Positions 17,673-25,576 of a stretch of DNA of 64,000 nucleotides are shown here, piece by piece. Both the position numbers and the translations under genes were made by a program. How positions within the stretch are numbered: position 1 is the stretch's first letter; every line of letters begins with the position of its first letter. This stretch comes from Streptomyces phaeolivaceus (lineage in GTDB: Bacteria > Actinomycetota > Actinomycetes > Streptomycetales > Streptomycetaceae). The notes beneath the pieces were generated by a model, which saw only the letters and a list, made by a program, of their open reading frames with translations, did no database searches and had not been told where the DNA came from. The stretch covers positions 2,728,001 to 2,792,000 of the forward strand of contig NZ_CP045096.1 of assembly GCF_009184865.1 (NCBI RefSeq), read 5' to 3'.

Positions 17673-18716
17673 GTGCAGGAACTCTTCGGCAGGCTCGCCG
17701 ACGGCACCGAGGTCCACCGCTGGTCGCTGGAGAACGGCGGCACCCGGCTGAAGGTCCTGTCGTACGGCGGGATCGTGCAGTCCCTGGAGATCCCGGACCG
17801 CGCCGGCCGGTACGCCAATGTCTCGCTGGGCTTCGCCACCGTCGAGGAGTACGTCGCCGGCTCGCCCTACTTCGGCGCGCTGATCGGCCGCTACGGCAAC
17901 CGGATCGGCGCGGGCCGCTTCACCCTGGACGGCAAGACGTACGCGCTCTCCGTCAACGACGGCGAGAACAGCCTGCACGGCGGTACGAGCGGCTTCGACC
18001 GGGCCGTGTGGGACGTCGAGCCGTTCACGGACGGCCCGGACGTGGGCCTGCGGCTGTCCCGCACCAGCCCCGACGGCGAGATGGGCTACCCGGGCACCCT
18101 GGCCGTCCAGGTCCGCTACACCCTCACCGAGCGCGGTGAGTGGCGGATCGACTACGAGGCGACCACGGACCGGACCACGGTCGTCAACCTCACCCATCAC
18201 GTCTACTGGAACCTGGCCGGTGAGGGCAGCGGCCCGGTGCACGACCACGAGCTGACGATCGCCGCCGGGCACTACACCCCCGTCGACCCGGGCCTGATCC
18301 CGACCGGTGAACCGGCCGACGTCAAGGGCACCCCCTTCGACTTCCGCACGGGCAAGACGGTCGGCGCGGACCTCCGCGCGGCCGATCCACAACTGCTGCA
18401 CGCCAAGGGGTTCGACCACAACTGGGTGCTGGACAAGGGCGTCACGGACGGCCCCGAGTGGGCCGCGACCCTGGTGGACCCGGCGTCCGGGCGCACGCTG
18501 CGGATCTCCACGACCGAGCCGGGGCTGCAGTTCTACTCCGGGAACTTCCTCGACGGCACGCTCGTCGGAGGCTCCGGGAGGAGCTACCGGCAGGGGGACG
18601 CGCTGTGCCTGGAGACCCAGCACTTCCCGGACTCGCCGAACAGGCCCGCGTACCCGTCGACGGTGCTGCGGCCCGGCGAGACCTACCGGTCCACCACCGT
18701 CCACGCGTTTGCCTGA
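17673..18716 (+). CDS. galM: Aldose 1-epimerase
   Basis: A 347-residue mutarotase that interconverts alpha and beta anomers of aldoses. FGALIGRYGNRI and the following GKTYALSVNDG are family hallmarks. The catalytic His lies in NLTHHVYWNLAG and the catalytic Glu in CLETQHFPDSPN. The protein has no signal peptide and is cytosolic. GTG 17673 follows GAGAGGAGG. Placed directly after the ChvE-type transporter, it would supply the correct anomer of the imported sugar to the dehydrogenase. Confidence 0.9.
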   Translation: MQELFGRLADGTEVHRWSLENGGTRLKVLSYGGIVQSLEIPDRAGRYANVSLGFATVEEYVAGSPYFGALIGRYGNRIGAGRFTLDGKTYALSVNDGENSLHGGTSGFDRAVWDVEPFTDGPDVGLRLSRTSPDGEMGYPGTLAVQVRYTLTERGEWRIDYEATTDRTTVVNLTHHVYWNLAGEGSGPVHDHELTIAAGHYTPVDPGLIPTGEPADVKGTPFDFRTGKTVGADLRAADPQLLHAKGFDHNWVLDKGVTDGPEWAATLVDPASGRTLRISTTEPGLQFYSGNFLDGTLVGGSGRSYRQGDALCLETQHFPDSPNRPAYPSTVLRPGETYRSTTVHAFA

Positions 18717-18772
18717 CGCGCACATGACGTAAGATCTTCACAGCGCGCACACAATTTCCCACGGAATTCCCA

Positions 18773-18842
18773 GTGGTTGAACAGCGCCACCCCAGCATGC
18801 GTATGTAAGGGCGGCCCGTGCTCCCCCGCACGGGCCGCCCTT
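18773..18842 (+). promoter_or_regulatory. Possible attenuator: 11-residue leader ORF followed by a strong hairpin
   Basis: A short ORF (GTG 18773 to TAA 18806-18808; peptide MVEQRHPSMRM) ends exactly where a perfect 15-bp stem begins (arms 18807-18821 and 18828-18842, 6-nt loop). The hairpin lies 50 bp before the aminotransferase start. It may simply end galM transcription, but the ORF-hairpin overlap is also the layout of a translation-sensing attenuator. The leader has no strong ribosome-binding site. Confidence 0.4.
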
Positions 18843-18892
18843 AGTCGTCGGACCCGGTCGTCCCCAACGGGTCCGCCCCCTACGGAGGTTCC

Positions 18893-20506
18893 ATGGCCGA
18901 CAACGTCACCTCGTTGTTCCGCAGCACTGCGGCACACAGCCCGTCCATGGCGGCGCTGACGCGTGAGGGCGGCGACGGGGTGGGTCCGGTGGACTTCTGT
19001 ATCCCGTGCAACCCCTACTTCCCCACCCCCGCCATGTTCGACGACATGGCGGGCAAGCTGCGCGACATCATCACGTACTACCCGAGCAGCGCCGACACCA
19101 TCACGGCCGAGCTGTGCAGTCTGCTCCAACTCCCGCCGCAGTGCGTGGCGATGGGCAACGGCTCGACCGAACTCATCACCTGGCTCGACCACTTGATGGT
19201 CCGTGAGTCCCTCGCCGTCCCCGTCCCCACCTTCGGCCGCTGGACCGACCAGCCGATGGAGACCGGCAAGCGGGTCGACATGTTCCCGCTCCAGGAGTCC
19301 AGCGGCTTCGCCCTGGACCTCGCGCAGTACGCCGAGTTCATCCGCGCCCGCGGCACCCGGGTCGCCGTCATCTGCAACCCGAACAACCCCGACGGCGGCT
19401 TCCTGCACCGGCACGCGCTGGTGCAGTTCATGGACGCGATGGCCGACCTGGATCTGATCGTCATCGACGAGTCCTTCCTGGAGTTCGCCGACGCCGAGTC
19501 CGAGCCGTCCACGGTCCAGGACGCGGTCATGCGGCCCAACGTGGTGGTGCTGCGCAGCCTCGGCAAGAACTTCGGTCTGCACGGCATCCGCTTCGGCTAT
19601 CTGGTCGCCAACCCGGCGCTGGCCGGCAAGGTCCGCTCGATGCTGCCGAAGTGGAACCTCAACTCCTTCGCCGAGCATGTGGTGTTCATGCTGAAGAACC
19701 ACGGCGCCGAGTACATGGAGAGCCTGCACCAGGTCCGCCGCGACCGGCTGGACATGGCCCGCCAGCTCTCCGCCCTCCCCGGGCTGACGGTCTACCCGTC
19801 GCAGGGGAACTTCCTCTTCGTGCGCCTGCCCGTGGGCGCCGAGGGCACCGTGGTCCGCGACCGGCTGCTCACCGAGCACCGGGTCCTGGTCCGCGAGTGC
19901 GGCAACAAGGTCGGCTCGTCCAGTCGCTTCCTGCGACTCGTGGTCCGGCCCCAGGTGGACGTCCGTCGCCTGGTGTCCGGCCTGGAGTCGGTTCTCTACG
20001 GGTCCAGGAGGGGAGCCGCCGTACCGGAGCTGGGCACCGGGACCAGCTACAGCTCGGGTACGGCGGCCGTGGACCGGCTGATGGGCGAGACCAGCGGCAC
20101 CGGGATGCACAACCTCGCCGCGCAGGCCATGAGCATGCCCGCCCCGGCACCGGCCGCCGCCATGCAGTCCATGCAGTTCGCGTCCCCCGTGGCGCAGGCA
20201 CCCGCCGCGGCCATGCAGTCGTCCATGCAGTTCCCGTCCCCGGCCCCCGCGCCGGCCCCGATGCCGATGCCGATGCCCGTCCCGGCACCGGCCCCGATGC
20301 CCGCCGCCGGCATGCCGGCCCCCGGCCTCCAGCCCGTCGCCCAGACCGGAATGCCGGGCCTCGCGGCCGCCGCGCAGGGCCGCCGCACCAATGGGGCGGC
20401 CCAGGGCCTCACCGCCGCGCAGGTACGGGGCCGCACCCAGCCGGAGCCGCTGGAGGAGCCGCAGGGGTGGCCCGCGGCGGGAGCGGTGTACAACCAGGTG
20501 GGGTGA
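18893..20506 (+). CDS. PLP-dependent class I/II aminotransferase with Met/Pro/Ala-rich tail
   Basis: A 537-residue protein. Residues 1 to about 380 form a HisC/CobC-like fold-type I domain: YYPSSADTITAEL, MGNGSTELITW, CNPNNPDGG (161-169), IDESFLEFAD (191-200) and the PLP lysine in RSLGKNFGLHG (K225). After about residue 395 a tail of roughly 140 residues, rich in Met, Pro, Ala and Gln and with repeats of AAAMQS and PAPAPMPMP, replaces any known domain. Normal HisC is about 360 residues. The substrate is unknown. ATG 18893 follows GGAGG. Confidence 0.8.
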   Translation: MADNVTSLFRSTAAHSPSMAALTREGGDGVGPVDFCIPCNPYFPTPAMFDDMAGKLRDIITYYPSSADTITAELCSLLQLPPQCVAMGNGSTELITWLDHLMVRESLAVPVPTFGRWTDQPMETGKRVDMFPLQESSGFALDLAQYAEFIRARGTRVAVICNPNNPDGGFLHRHALVQFMDAMADLDLIVIDESFLEFADAESEPSTVQDAVMRPNVVVLRSLGKNFGLHGIRFGYLVANPALAGKVRSMLPKWNLNSFAEHVVFMLKNHGAEYMESLHQVRRDRLDMARQLSALPGLTVYPSQGNFLFVRLPVGAEGTVVRDRLLTEHRVLVRECGNKVGSSSRFLRLVVRPQVDVRRLVSGLESVLYGSRRGAAVPELGTGTSYSSGTAAVDRLMGETSGTGMHNLAAQAMSMPAPAPAAAMQSMQFASPVAQAPAAAMQSSMQFPSPAPAPAPMPMPMPVPAPAPMPAAGMPAPGLQPVAQTGMPGLAAAAQGRRTNGAAQGLTAAQVRGRTQPEPLEEPQGWPAAGAVYNQVG

Positions 20507-20537
20507 GGGGCGCCCTCACCCTCGGCCGACCTCGTGA

Positions 20538-20586
20538 GGCGACGCCCCCAACAGGGGCTGTACGGGCCGCTGTTGGGGGCGTCGCC
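20538..20586. terminator. Terminator between convergent genes
   Basis: A perfect 17-bp inverted repeat (20538-20554 with 20570-20586) and a 15-nt loop lie 32 bp after the aminotransferase stop. Its position between two convergent genes suggests it works in both directions. Confidence 0.8.
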
Positions 20587-20588
20587 GT

Positions 20589-20679
20589 GTCGGAACCCGA
20601 TGCCGGAACCCGATGCCGGAACCCGGTGTCGGAACCCGGTGTCGGACCCCAGTGCCGGACCCCAGTACCGGACCCCGGT
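20589..20679. repeat. Seven 13-bp tandem repeats
   Basis: Seven contiguous degenerate copies of GCCGGAACCCGAT-like units fill the space between the terminator and the stop codon of the RTX protein gene. Sequence divergence grows along the array (AACCCGAT to ACCCCAGT to ACCCCGGT), as expected from successive duplications. No coding function is apparent. Confidence 0.8.
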
Positions 20680-20680
20680 G

Positions 20681-21538
20681 TCAGTCCTGGCGCAGCTTGT
20701 TGCGGCCCGGTCCGCCGGAGAGCGTGTCCTTGCCCTTGCCGCCGTACAGGGTGTCGTTGCCGCTGTTGCCGTAGAGCTGGTCGTTGCCGTCCTCGCCGTA
20801 CAGCCTGTCGTTGCCCTTGCCGCCGTAGAGGCCGTCGTTGCCGGCCCGGCCGTACAGGGTGTCGTCGCCGGAGTCGCCGTACAGGCCGTCGGAGTTGGCG
20901 CCGCCGCTGAGGGTGTCCTGGTCGGCGCCGCCGTGGCAGGCGTAGGAGCAGCCGGTCATGGTGTCGTTGCCGCGTCCGCCGAAGGAGCCGAGGCCCCAGA
21001 CCCCGCCGCCGCCGTCGATCCGGTCGTTGCCGTTCTCGCCGTACAGCACGACGGACTTGTTGCCGAGCAGGATGTCGTTGCCGGTGCCGCCGTGGATCGC
21101 GGCGTAGGCGGAGTTGGCGGCGGCGATGGTGACCGTGTCGTTGTTGTCGCCGAGGCTGACGTCGTAGATGTCCGAGTCGTCGGAGCCGAGCGGGATGGGG
21201 ACAGCGCACTCGGCGACCGTGCGGTCCGTCGACTTGGGGTACGCGCACTCCTTCGCGGAGAGTGTGATGGCGTACCGGTCGTTGAAGGTGAGCACATAGT
21301 CCGCCTCCCACTCCGTCCGTTCCACGATCCTCGCCGACACCGTCAGCCGGTTCGCCTGCCCCGGCGCGGCCTTGAACCACAGCTCGCCCTTCTCGTGCAC
21401 GAGCGAGGCGGCGGGCGCGGGGGCGGCCTGGGCGAGGGGGGCGGTGAGGAGGGCGCCGGTCAGGGCGAGGGTGAGGGCGGTGGTGGCCGTCGTGATGACG
21501 GTGGCGGCTCTGTGACGGGGCAGGCTGTGGGCGGGCAT
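20681..21538 (-). CDS. Secreted calcium-binding (RTX-repeat) protein
   Basis: A 285-residue protein with a classical signal peptide (ALTLALTGALLTAPLAQAAPA, cleavage near 39), so it should be exported by Sec and not by a type I system. The first 110 mature residues are not recognised. The C-terminal 150 residues are nonapeptide repeats such as GGTGNDILLG, GGKGNDRLYG and GDSGDDTLYG that fold into a calcium-filled parallel beta-roll. Two cysteines sit in the middle (CSYACHGG). No protease or lipase domain is present. It ends directly after the last repeat (GGPGRNKLRQD). Confidence 0.85.
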   Translation of the reverse strand: MPAHSLPRHRAATVITTATTALTLALTGALLTAPLAQAAPAPAASLVHEKGELWFKAAPGQANRLTVSARIVERTEWEADYVLTFNDRYAITLSAKECAYPKSTDRTVAECAVPIPLGSDDSDIYDVSLGDNNDTVTIAAANSAYAAIHGGTGNDILLGNKSVVLYGENGNDRIDGGGGVWGLGSFGGRGNDTMTGCSYACHGGADQDTLSGGANSDGLYGDSGDDTLYGRAGNDGLYGGKGNDRLYGEDGNDQLYGNSGNDTLYGGKGKDTLSGGPGRNKLRQD

Positions 21539-21805
21539 GGCGAGGACTCCTTCGCGGCGCGGTGGTGCGCGTACCCGTTACGACACGGCTCCGGAACCAG
21601 GGGTTGTACGGCGTGAACGACGAGGGTGCCGAATCCGTACCTCCTGTCGCGGGTGGGGCATCTCGGTCGCACCTGTCACGTCGCCGGAACAAGAACGCAA
21701 CGCATCCGGCCCCGCACACACCGGTACGCGCCATACGATCAGGCTCGATCGCCAACTCCCGTACATATGTGCCGGGTTCGACTGCAAGCCGGAAGTGGGT
21801 GGACC

Positions 21806-23065
21806 GTGCGTCGCAAGGCACGGACGTTCGTGGCGGCCACGGCCGCGCTGGGGCTCGCCGCCGGGCTGTCCGGCTGCGGCGGGGACGCGGACGCGGAGTC
21901 GACGACGGCCTCCCTGACGGTCGTCGCGACCAACTACGGCGACAGCGTCCGCAAGAACTCCGAGGGCTACTGGGACCGGGTCACCCTCGCGTTCGGCGAG
22001 GAGCACCCGGGCATCGACGTGAACGTGGAGGTCCACGCACCGGACGAGGTCGACAAGAGGGTCGCCGAACTGGTCGAGCGGGGCGAGGCCCCCGACATCG
22101 TGCAGACGGACAGCTACTCCGAGTACGCCGCGCGGGACCTCCTCTACAGCGCCGACGAGGTGCTGTCGGTCCCGGTGCAGGCCTCCTTCGTCCAGAGCCT
22201 CGCGAACGCCGGGGAGATGGACCGGGCCCAGTACGGCCTGCCGTTCACCGCGAGCACCCGGCTGCTCTACTACAACAAGGACCTGTTCGAGCGGGCGGGC
22301 CTTGAGCCGCCGCGGAGCTGGGACGAACTCCTGGCCGCCGCGAGGGCGTTGAAGGCGCAGGACGTGAAGTACCCGATCGCCGTGCCGCTCGGCCCGGAGG
22401 AGGCGGAGGCCGAGACGCTGATGTGGCTGCTGGCCGGCGACGGCGGCTACACCGACTCCACGAACCGTTACGACATCGCCTCCGCGACCAATGTGGCGAC
22501 GCTGACCTGGCTGCGGGACAACCTGATCGGCGAGGGCCTCACGGGCCCGGTCGCGCCCGGCGAGCTGAACCGGGGCGAGGCCGTCGCCGCGTTCCTCACG
22601 GGTGACGCGGCGATGGTCAACGGCCCGTTGTCGCTGATCCGGCAGATCGAGGACTCCTCCGACTCCGTGCCCTACGGCGCCGTACCGCTGCCGAGCCGTG
22701 ACGGCGAGGAGACGCCCACGATGGGCACCGCGGACTGGGTCGTCGCCTTCCGCGACGACGACCACCGCGCCGCCATCGGGCAGTTCCTCGACTTCCTCTA
22801 CGCCGACAAGTACGTCATCGAGCAGGCCGCGCAGTACGAACTGCTCCCCGTCACCACGTCCGCCACCGACGCGATGCGCGCCGACAAGGCCCACAAGTCC
22901 CTCTGGAACGGCCTCGACACCCTCCAGAACCTCCGCCTCTACCCGGTCGCCGAGACCAACTGGTCCGAGGTGACGGCCTCGATCCGCGAACGGATCGGCG
23001 AGGCGGTGACCCCGGAGGGGGACCCGCAGAAGGTGCTGGAGTCGATCGCGAAGGCGGCGAAGTAG
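21806..23065 (+). CDS. Extracellular solute-binding lipoprotein (family 1)
   Basis: A 419-residue lipoprotein with a basic N-terminus, a hydrophobic stretch and the lipobox LSGC. The mature protein has the sugar-binding pattern of ABC type 1 carbohydrate systems: FGEEHPGIDVNVEV, APDIVQTDSYSEYA, YGLPFTASTRLLYYNKDLFERAGLEPPRSWDEL and FLTGDAAMVNGP. No permease or ATPase gene is adjacent, so it must share a transporter encoded elsewhere or serve as a sensor subunit. GTG 21806 was chosen because it starts the signal peptide; the frame is open further upstream without coding character. Confidence 0.85.
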   Translation: MRRKARTFVAATAALGLAAGLSGCGGDADAESTTASLTVVATNYGDSVRKNSEGYWDRVTLAFGEEHPGIDVNVEVHAPDEVDKRVAELVERGEAPDIVQTDSYSEYAARDLLYSADEVLSVPVQASFVQSLANAGEMDRAQYGLPFTASTRLLYYNKDLFERAGLEPPRSWDELLAAARALKAQDVKYPIAVPLGPEEAEAETLMWLLAGDGGYTDSTNRYDIASATNVATLTWLRDNLIGEGLTGPVAPGELNRGEAVAAFLTGDAAMVNGPLSLIRQIEDSSDSVPYGAVPLPSRDGEETPTMGTADWVVAFRDDDHRAAIGQFLDFLYADKYVIEQAAQYELLPVTTSATDAMRADKAHKSLWNGLDTLQNLRLYPVAETNWSEVTASIRERIGEAVTPEGDPQKVLESIAKAAK

Positions 23066-23096
23066 GCAACTGGAGCCGTTCGCGGGGCTGTTGGCT

Positions 23097-23158
23097 TCTG
23101 GTTCCGGCCATCGTTCCGCTCATGGTTCCGGTCAAGGTTCCGGTCAAGGTCCTGGTCA
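23097..23158. repeat. Short degenerate tandem repeats downstream of two convergent genes
   Basis: About five copies of a 12-bp unit like GGTTCCGGTCAA or GGTTCCGCTCAT lie between the solute-binding protein gene and the convergent small membrane protein gene. This resembles the repeat arrays at 2531-2576 and 20589-20679, which also occupy 3' intergenic positions. Confidence 0.65.
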
Positions 23159-23407
23159 TGGTTCGGGGCGGTCGGGGGCGTCCGGCGGTGCCAGCAGATG
23201 CGTCGCCAGCCCCGCGACGACCAGGCCCGATGCGAGCAGCAGGCCGTGCGGCAGCACCGTGCCCGTGATCAGCATGGCCAGGGCGACGGCCAGCAACGCC
23301 CAGGCCCGGCGCGAGCGTCGGGGTGGGGGCGTCTGGTGGTCGTACGGCGGTCGGCGGTCGTACGGCGGTCGGGCGTCCGACTGCGGCTCGATCTCGGGGT
23401 GCGTCAT
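23156..23407 (-). CDS. Small membrane protein of unknown function
   Basis: An 83-residue protein: a Pro/Tyr/Asp-rich N-terminus (RPPYDRRPPYDH), a basic stretch (RRSRRAW) and two hydrophobic segments (ALLAVALAMLITG and GLLLASGLVVAGLATHLL), so probably a two-helix membrane protein with a cytosolic N-terminus. The start ATG 23407 has GGGAGGAG upstream. Function unknown. Confidence 0.65.
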   Translation of the reverse strand: MTHPEIEPQSDARPPYDRRPPYDHQTPPPRRSRRAWALLAVALAMLITGTVLPHGLLLASGLVVAGLATHLLAPPDAPDRPEP

Positions 23408-23656
23408 GGCTCCTCCCTCAGGGAACCGGCGAGCGGGGTGTTTCACCGTCACATGCCCGCTCAGGGCCCCACCATCGGGCCCGGCACTCATTTCCTCAAC
23501 ATCCTCACCCTCACGAGCGGCCGACCGGCCGACCGGCACATGGGTATCAGCACCGATGGACACCCGCACACCGCACCGCGCAGGCTGGCAGCGAGGCCGC
23601 TCCCGAGGGGAGAGGGCGGGCGGAGGACACAGGCATCCTGGAAGGCAAGAGTGTGT

Positions 23657-24176
23657 CGGTCACTCTCACGGGTGATGTTGGTCGAAGGCGTGGGCGGGTG
23701 GGGAACGGGGTGTCCAGGTTCGTGGCATGTCGCGTTTCCGGATGTATCCGTCGCGCGCGCAGGCCGAGCGGATGCTCACGCACCGCGCGCACGCCCGGTA
23801 CGTGTGGAACTCGCCGTTGAGCAGCATGCGCACCGGCGGCCAGGCCGCAGGTCCGCACCGTCCTTCGTGGAGCAGTGTCGTCAGCTCACCGAGGCCGGGG
23901 CCTTCCCCCTACACGTCACTGCGGTGCAGTGCCTGCGGATGGATCGACAAGAACTCGCGCAAGAGCCAAGCCGGGTTCGTCTGTTCCTCCTGCGGCTTCA
24001 CCTGCAACGCGGACCCCAACGCCAGTATCAACATCGCGGCAGGACAGGGCGGGATCCCCCGCCCCCGGCGCACAGCCGGTGCCGGAGGGACGACAACGGC
24101 CACCAGCCGTACGAACGCCCGTGAACCTCAACCCACCTGGGTCGGAATCCCCCTCTTTTGAGAAGGGGAGGATGTC
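23657..24176 (+). mobile_element. Miniature (internally deleted) TnpB element
   Basis: About 520 bp sharing both ends with the full-length tnpB element at 60.2-61.6 kb. The left end shares CGGTCACTCTCACGGG and nearly all sequence to the tnpB start. The right end shares the last 110 codons' worth of sequence, the C-rich hairpin around the stop codon and the terminal GAGGATGTC. About 860 bp of tnpB is missing. The left boundary is uncertain by about 20 bp because weak similarity continues outwards. It can only move if another copy acts in trans. Confidence 0.75.
23727..24161 (+). pseudogene. tnpB: Deleted tnpB
   Basis: The reading frame encodes the first 28 residues of TnpB (MSRFRMYPSRAQAERML and following), a short stretch in a shifted frame, then the C-terminal part from PYTSLRCSACGW on, including both zinc CxxC pairs and the RuvC-III segment NADPNASINIAAG. 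RuvC-I and RuvC-II, with the first two catalytic acidic residues, are lost, so it cannot be a nuclease. The conserved 3' third is the part that also encodes the guide RNA scaffold in TnpB systems. Confidence 0.8.
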
Positions 24177-24457
24177 GACTCAAGGTCCACACGGACGTCA
24201 CGCGCACATCCGACGGCTCGTTCACGGGCGGCCAGGAACTCCACACCGGCCAGCTCTTCTTCGACGAGACGATCACCGCACGGGTCGCCGCGCTCTCCCC
24301 GTACTCGGCGAACACGGTCACCCGCACCACCCTCGCCCAGGACTCCATCTACGACGAGGGAGGCGCCGCGTCGGGCCTCCTCACCCTGACGGCCCTGGGC
24401 ACGTCCCCGACGGCCGGGTACGCGGGGTCGCTGACGGTGGGGGTGGAGTCGAGCTGA
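24177..24457 (+). pseudogene. C-terminal fragment of an intradiol dioxygenase-like gene
   Basis: Directly after the miniature TnpB element the translation reads KVHTDVTRTSDGSFTGG, ELHTGQLFFDE, SIYDEGGAASGLLTLTALG and ends GSLTVGVESS. This matches the last 90 or so residues of the complete dioxygenase at 31.6-32.5 kb. The N-terminal two thirds, with three of the four iron ligands, are missing, and I do not see them on the other side of the element. Insertion with an adjacent deletion is the simplest explanation. Confidence 0.8.
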
Positions 24458-24765
24458 GCTGACCGGCCTCAGCCCCGGCCCCGGGCCGCCCACGCCGGCG
24501 TCGGCGCCGCCTGGTTAAACGGTCCACCCCGCCCGCTCCACCCCTCCTCCCGATCGCTGGACGCAAACCGATCACCAGCAACCAGGCGAAAGCGTTCACC
24601 AATCGATCGAATTCATACGGTTCCGACCAGGCCCAATGCCCTCTCGATCCCCTGGGTACTCATCGGGCGAGCGCGGCTAGCGTGGGCGGGGTGCGGCAGT
24701 TCACCTTTGACGTCCGGCGAACCGCGCTCGTACCGATCGACACCCATCGAGAGGAGGCGACCGTG

Positions 24766-25233
24766 ATGCCGGGCGCGGACACGGACGGCGAAGCCGGAAC
24801 GGCCGGCGGTACCGGTGGCGGCGACGACCCCGGCCCCACCCCCGAAACGCTTTTGCTGAAACGCCACTTCACAGGCGAGAACCTCCCCCAGGTACGCGCC
24901 CAGGTGGAGGACACGGCAGCGGCGGCGGGCCTCGGCGGCGTACGCCTCGGCGAGTTCACCCTCGCGGTCAGCGAGATCGCCGCGAACGCCGTCGAACACG
25001 CCGGAGGGCAGGGCCGCCTCGAACTCCGCCGCCTCCCCCACGAACTGGAATGCCGCATCACCGACAACGGCCCCGGCTTCACCCCCACCATCCCCGACCT
25101 CCTCCCCGGCCTCACCGACACCTGCCCCGGCCGAGGCCTCTGGCTGGCCCACCTGGTCACGGACCGCCTGACGGTGACGACGGACCTGAGGGGCGCGGGG
25201 GCGGAGGTCACGTTGGCTGTGCGGTTGAGGTGA
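24766..25233 (+). CDS. Anti-sigma factor-type ATP-binding protein (HATPase_c)
   Basis: A 155-residue single-domain GHKL ATPase of the RsbW/SpoIIAB type abundant in Streptomyces. The N-box is EIAANAVEHAGG, the G1 box ITDNGPGFTP and the G2 box GRGLWLAHLVTDRL. Such proteins bind or phosphorylate anti-anti-sigma partners. No sigma or antagonist gene is adjacent, so the partner is elsewhere. GAGAGGAGG precedes GTG 24763/ATG 24766; ATG is given. The first 35 residues are Gly/Asp-rich and disordered. Confidence 0.8.
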   Translation: MPGADTDGEAGTAGGTGGGDDPGPTPETLLLKRHFTGENLPQVRAQVEDTAAAAGLGGVRLGEFTLAVSEIAANAVEHAGGQGRLELRRLPHELECRITDNGPGFTPTIPDLLPGLTDTCPGRGLWLAHLVTDRLTVTTDLRGAGAEVTLAVRLR

Positions 25234-25288
25234 GGGGCGGCAGCGGCTTCGGCGCAGCCGCTGTCTCTTGGACGCAGCCTCTGTCCAC

Positions 25289-25576
25289 CTACAGGAGCCG
25301 CCAGTCCCAGCACCACGGCTCCCAGTGACCGGCCGGACTCTCCACGCGCCCGACCGCCCGCCTGACGACCACACGCTGCCCGTGGCGGTGCACCTCGTCC
25401 CCGGGGAGAAGCAGCAGGGGCCGCTCCAACTCGTACACGGCATCTGGTTCGAACCGCACCTCGTTCAACAGCAACATCCTGGCCGCCACGACTGGTTCGC
25501 CTTCCAGCCTCATGCACCCATGATGCGACGGCTTCGGAGAAGGCTCGCGCTCAAGCCTGCGGCTGACTGCGTTCAT
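25289..25576 (-). CDS. Hypothetical protein
   Basis: A 95-residue protein not recognised. Visible features are a basic N-terminus, the stretch EPVVAARMLLLNEVRFEPD and an unusual Trp-rich end, HWEPWCWDWRLL. ATG 25576 overlaps the 3' end of the preceding gene by 26 bp; ATG 25513 is an alternative start giving 74 residues. It is probably the last gene of a minus-strand series starting near 28.5 kb. Confidence 0.5.
   Translation of the reverse strand: MNAVSRRLEREPSPKPSHHGCMRLEGEPVVAARMLLLNEVRFEPDAVYELERPLLLLPGDEVHRHGQRVVVRRAVGRVESPAGHWEPWCWDWRLL

Noticed and set aside
20681..20960. RTX-encoding repeats considered as a DNA-level repeat array
   Set aside because: The periodicity comes from the nonapeptide codons (GGxGxDxLx) and is explained by the protein.
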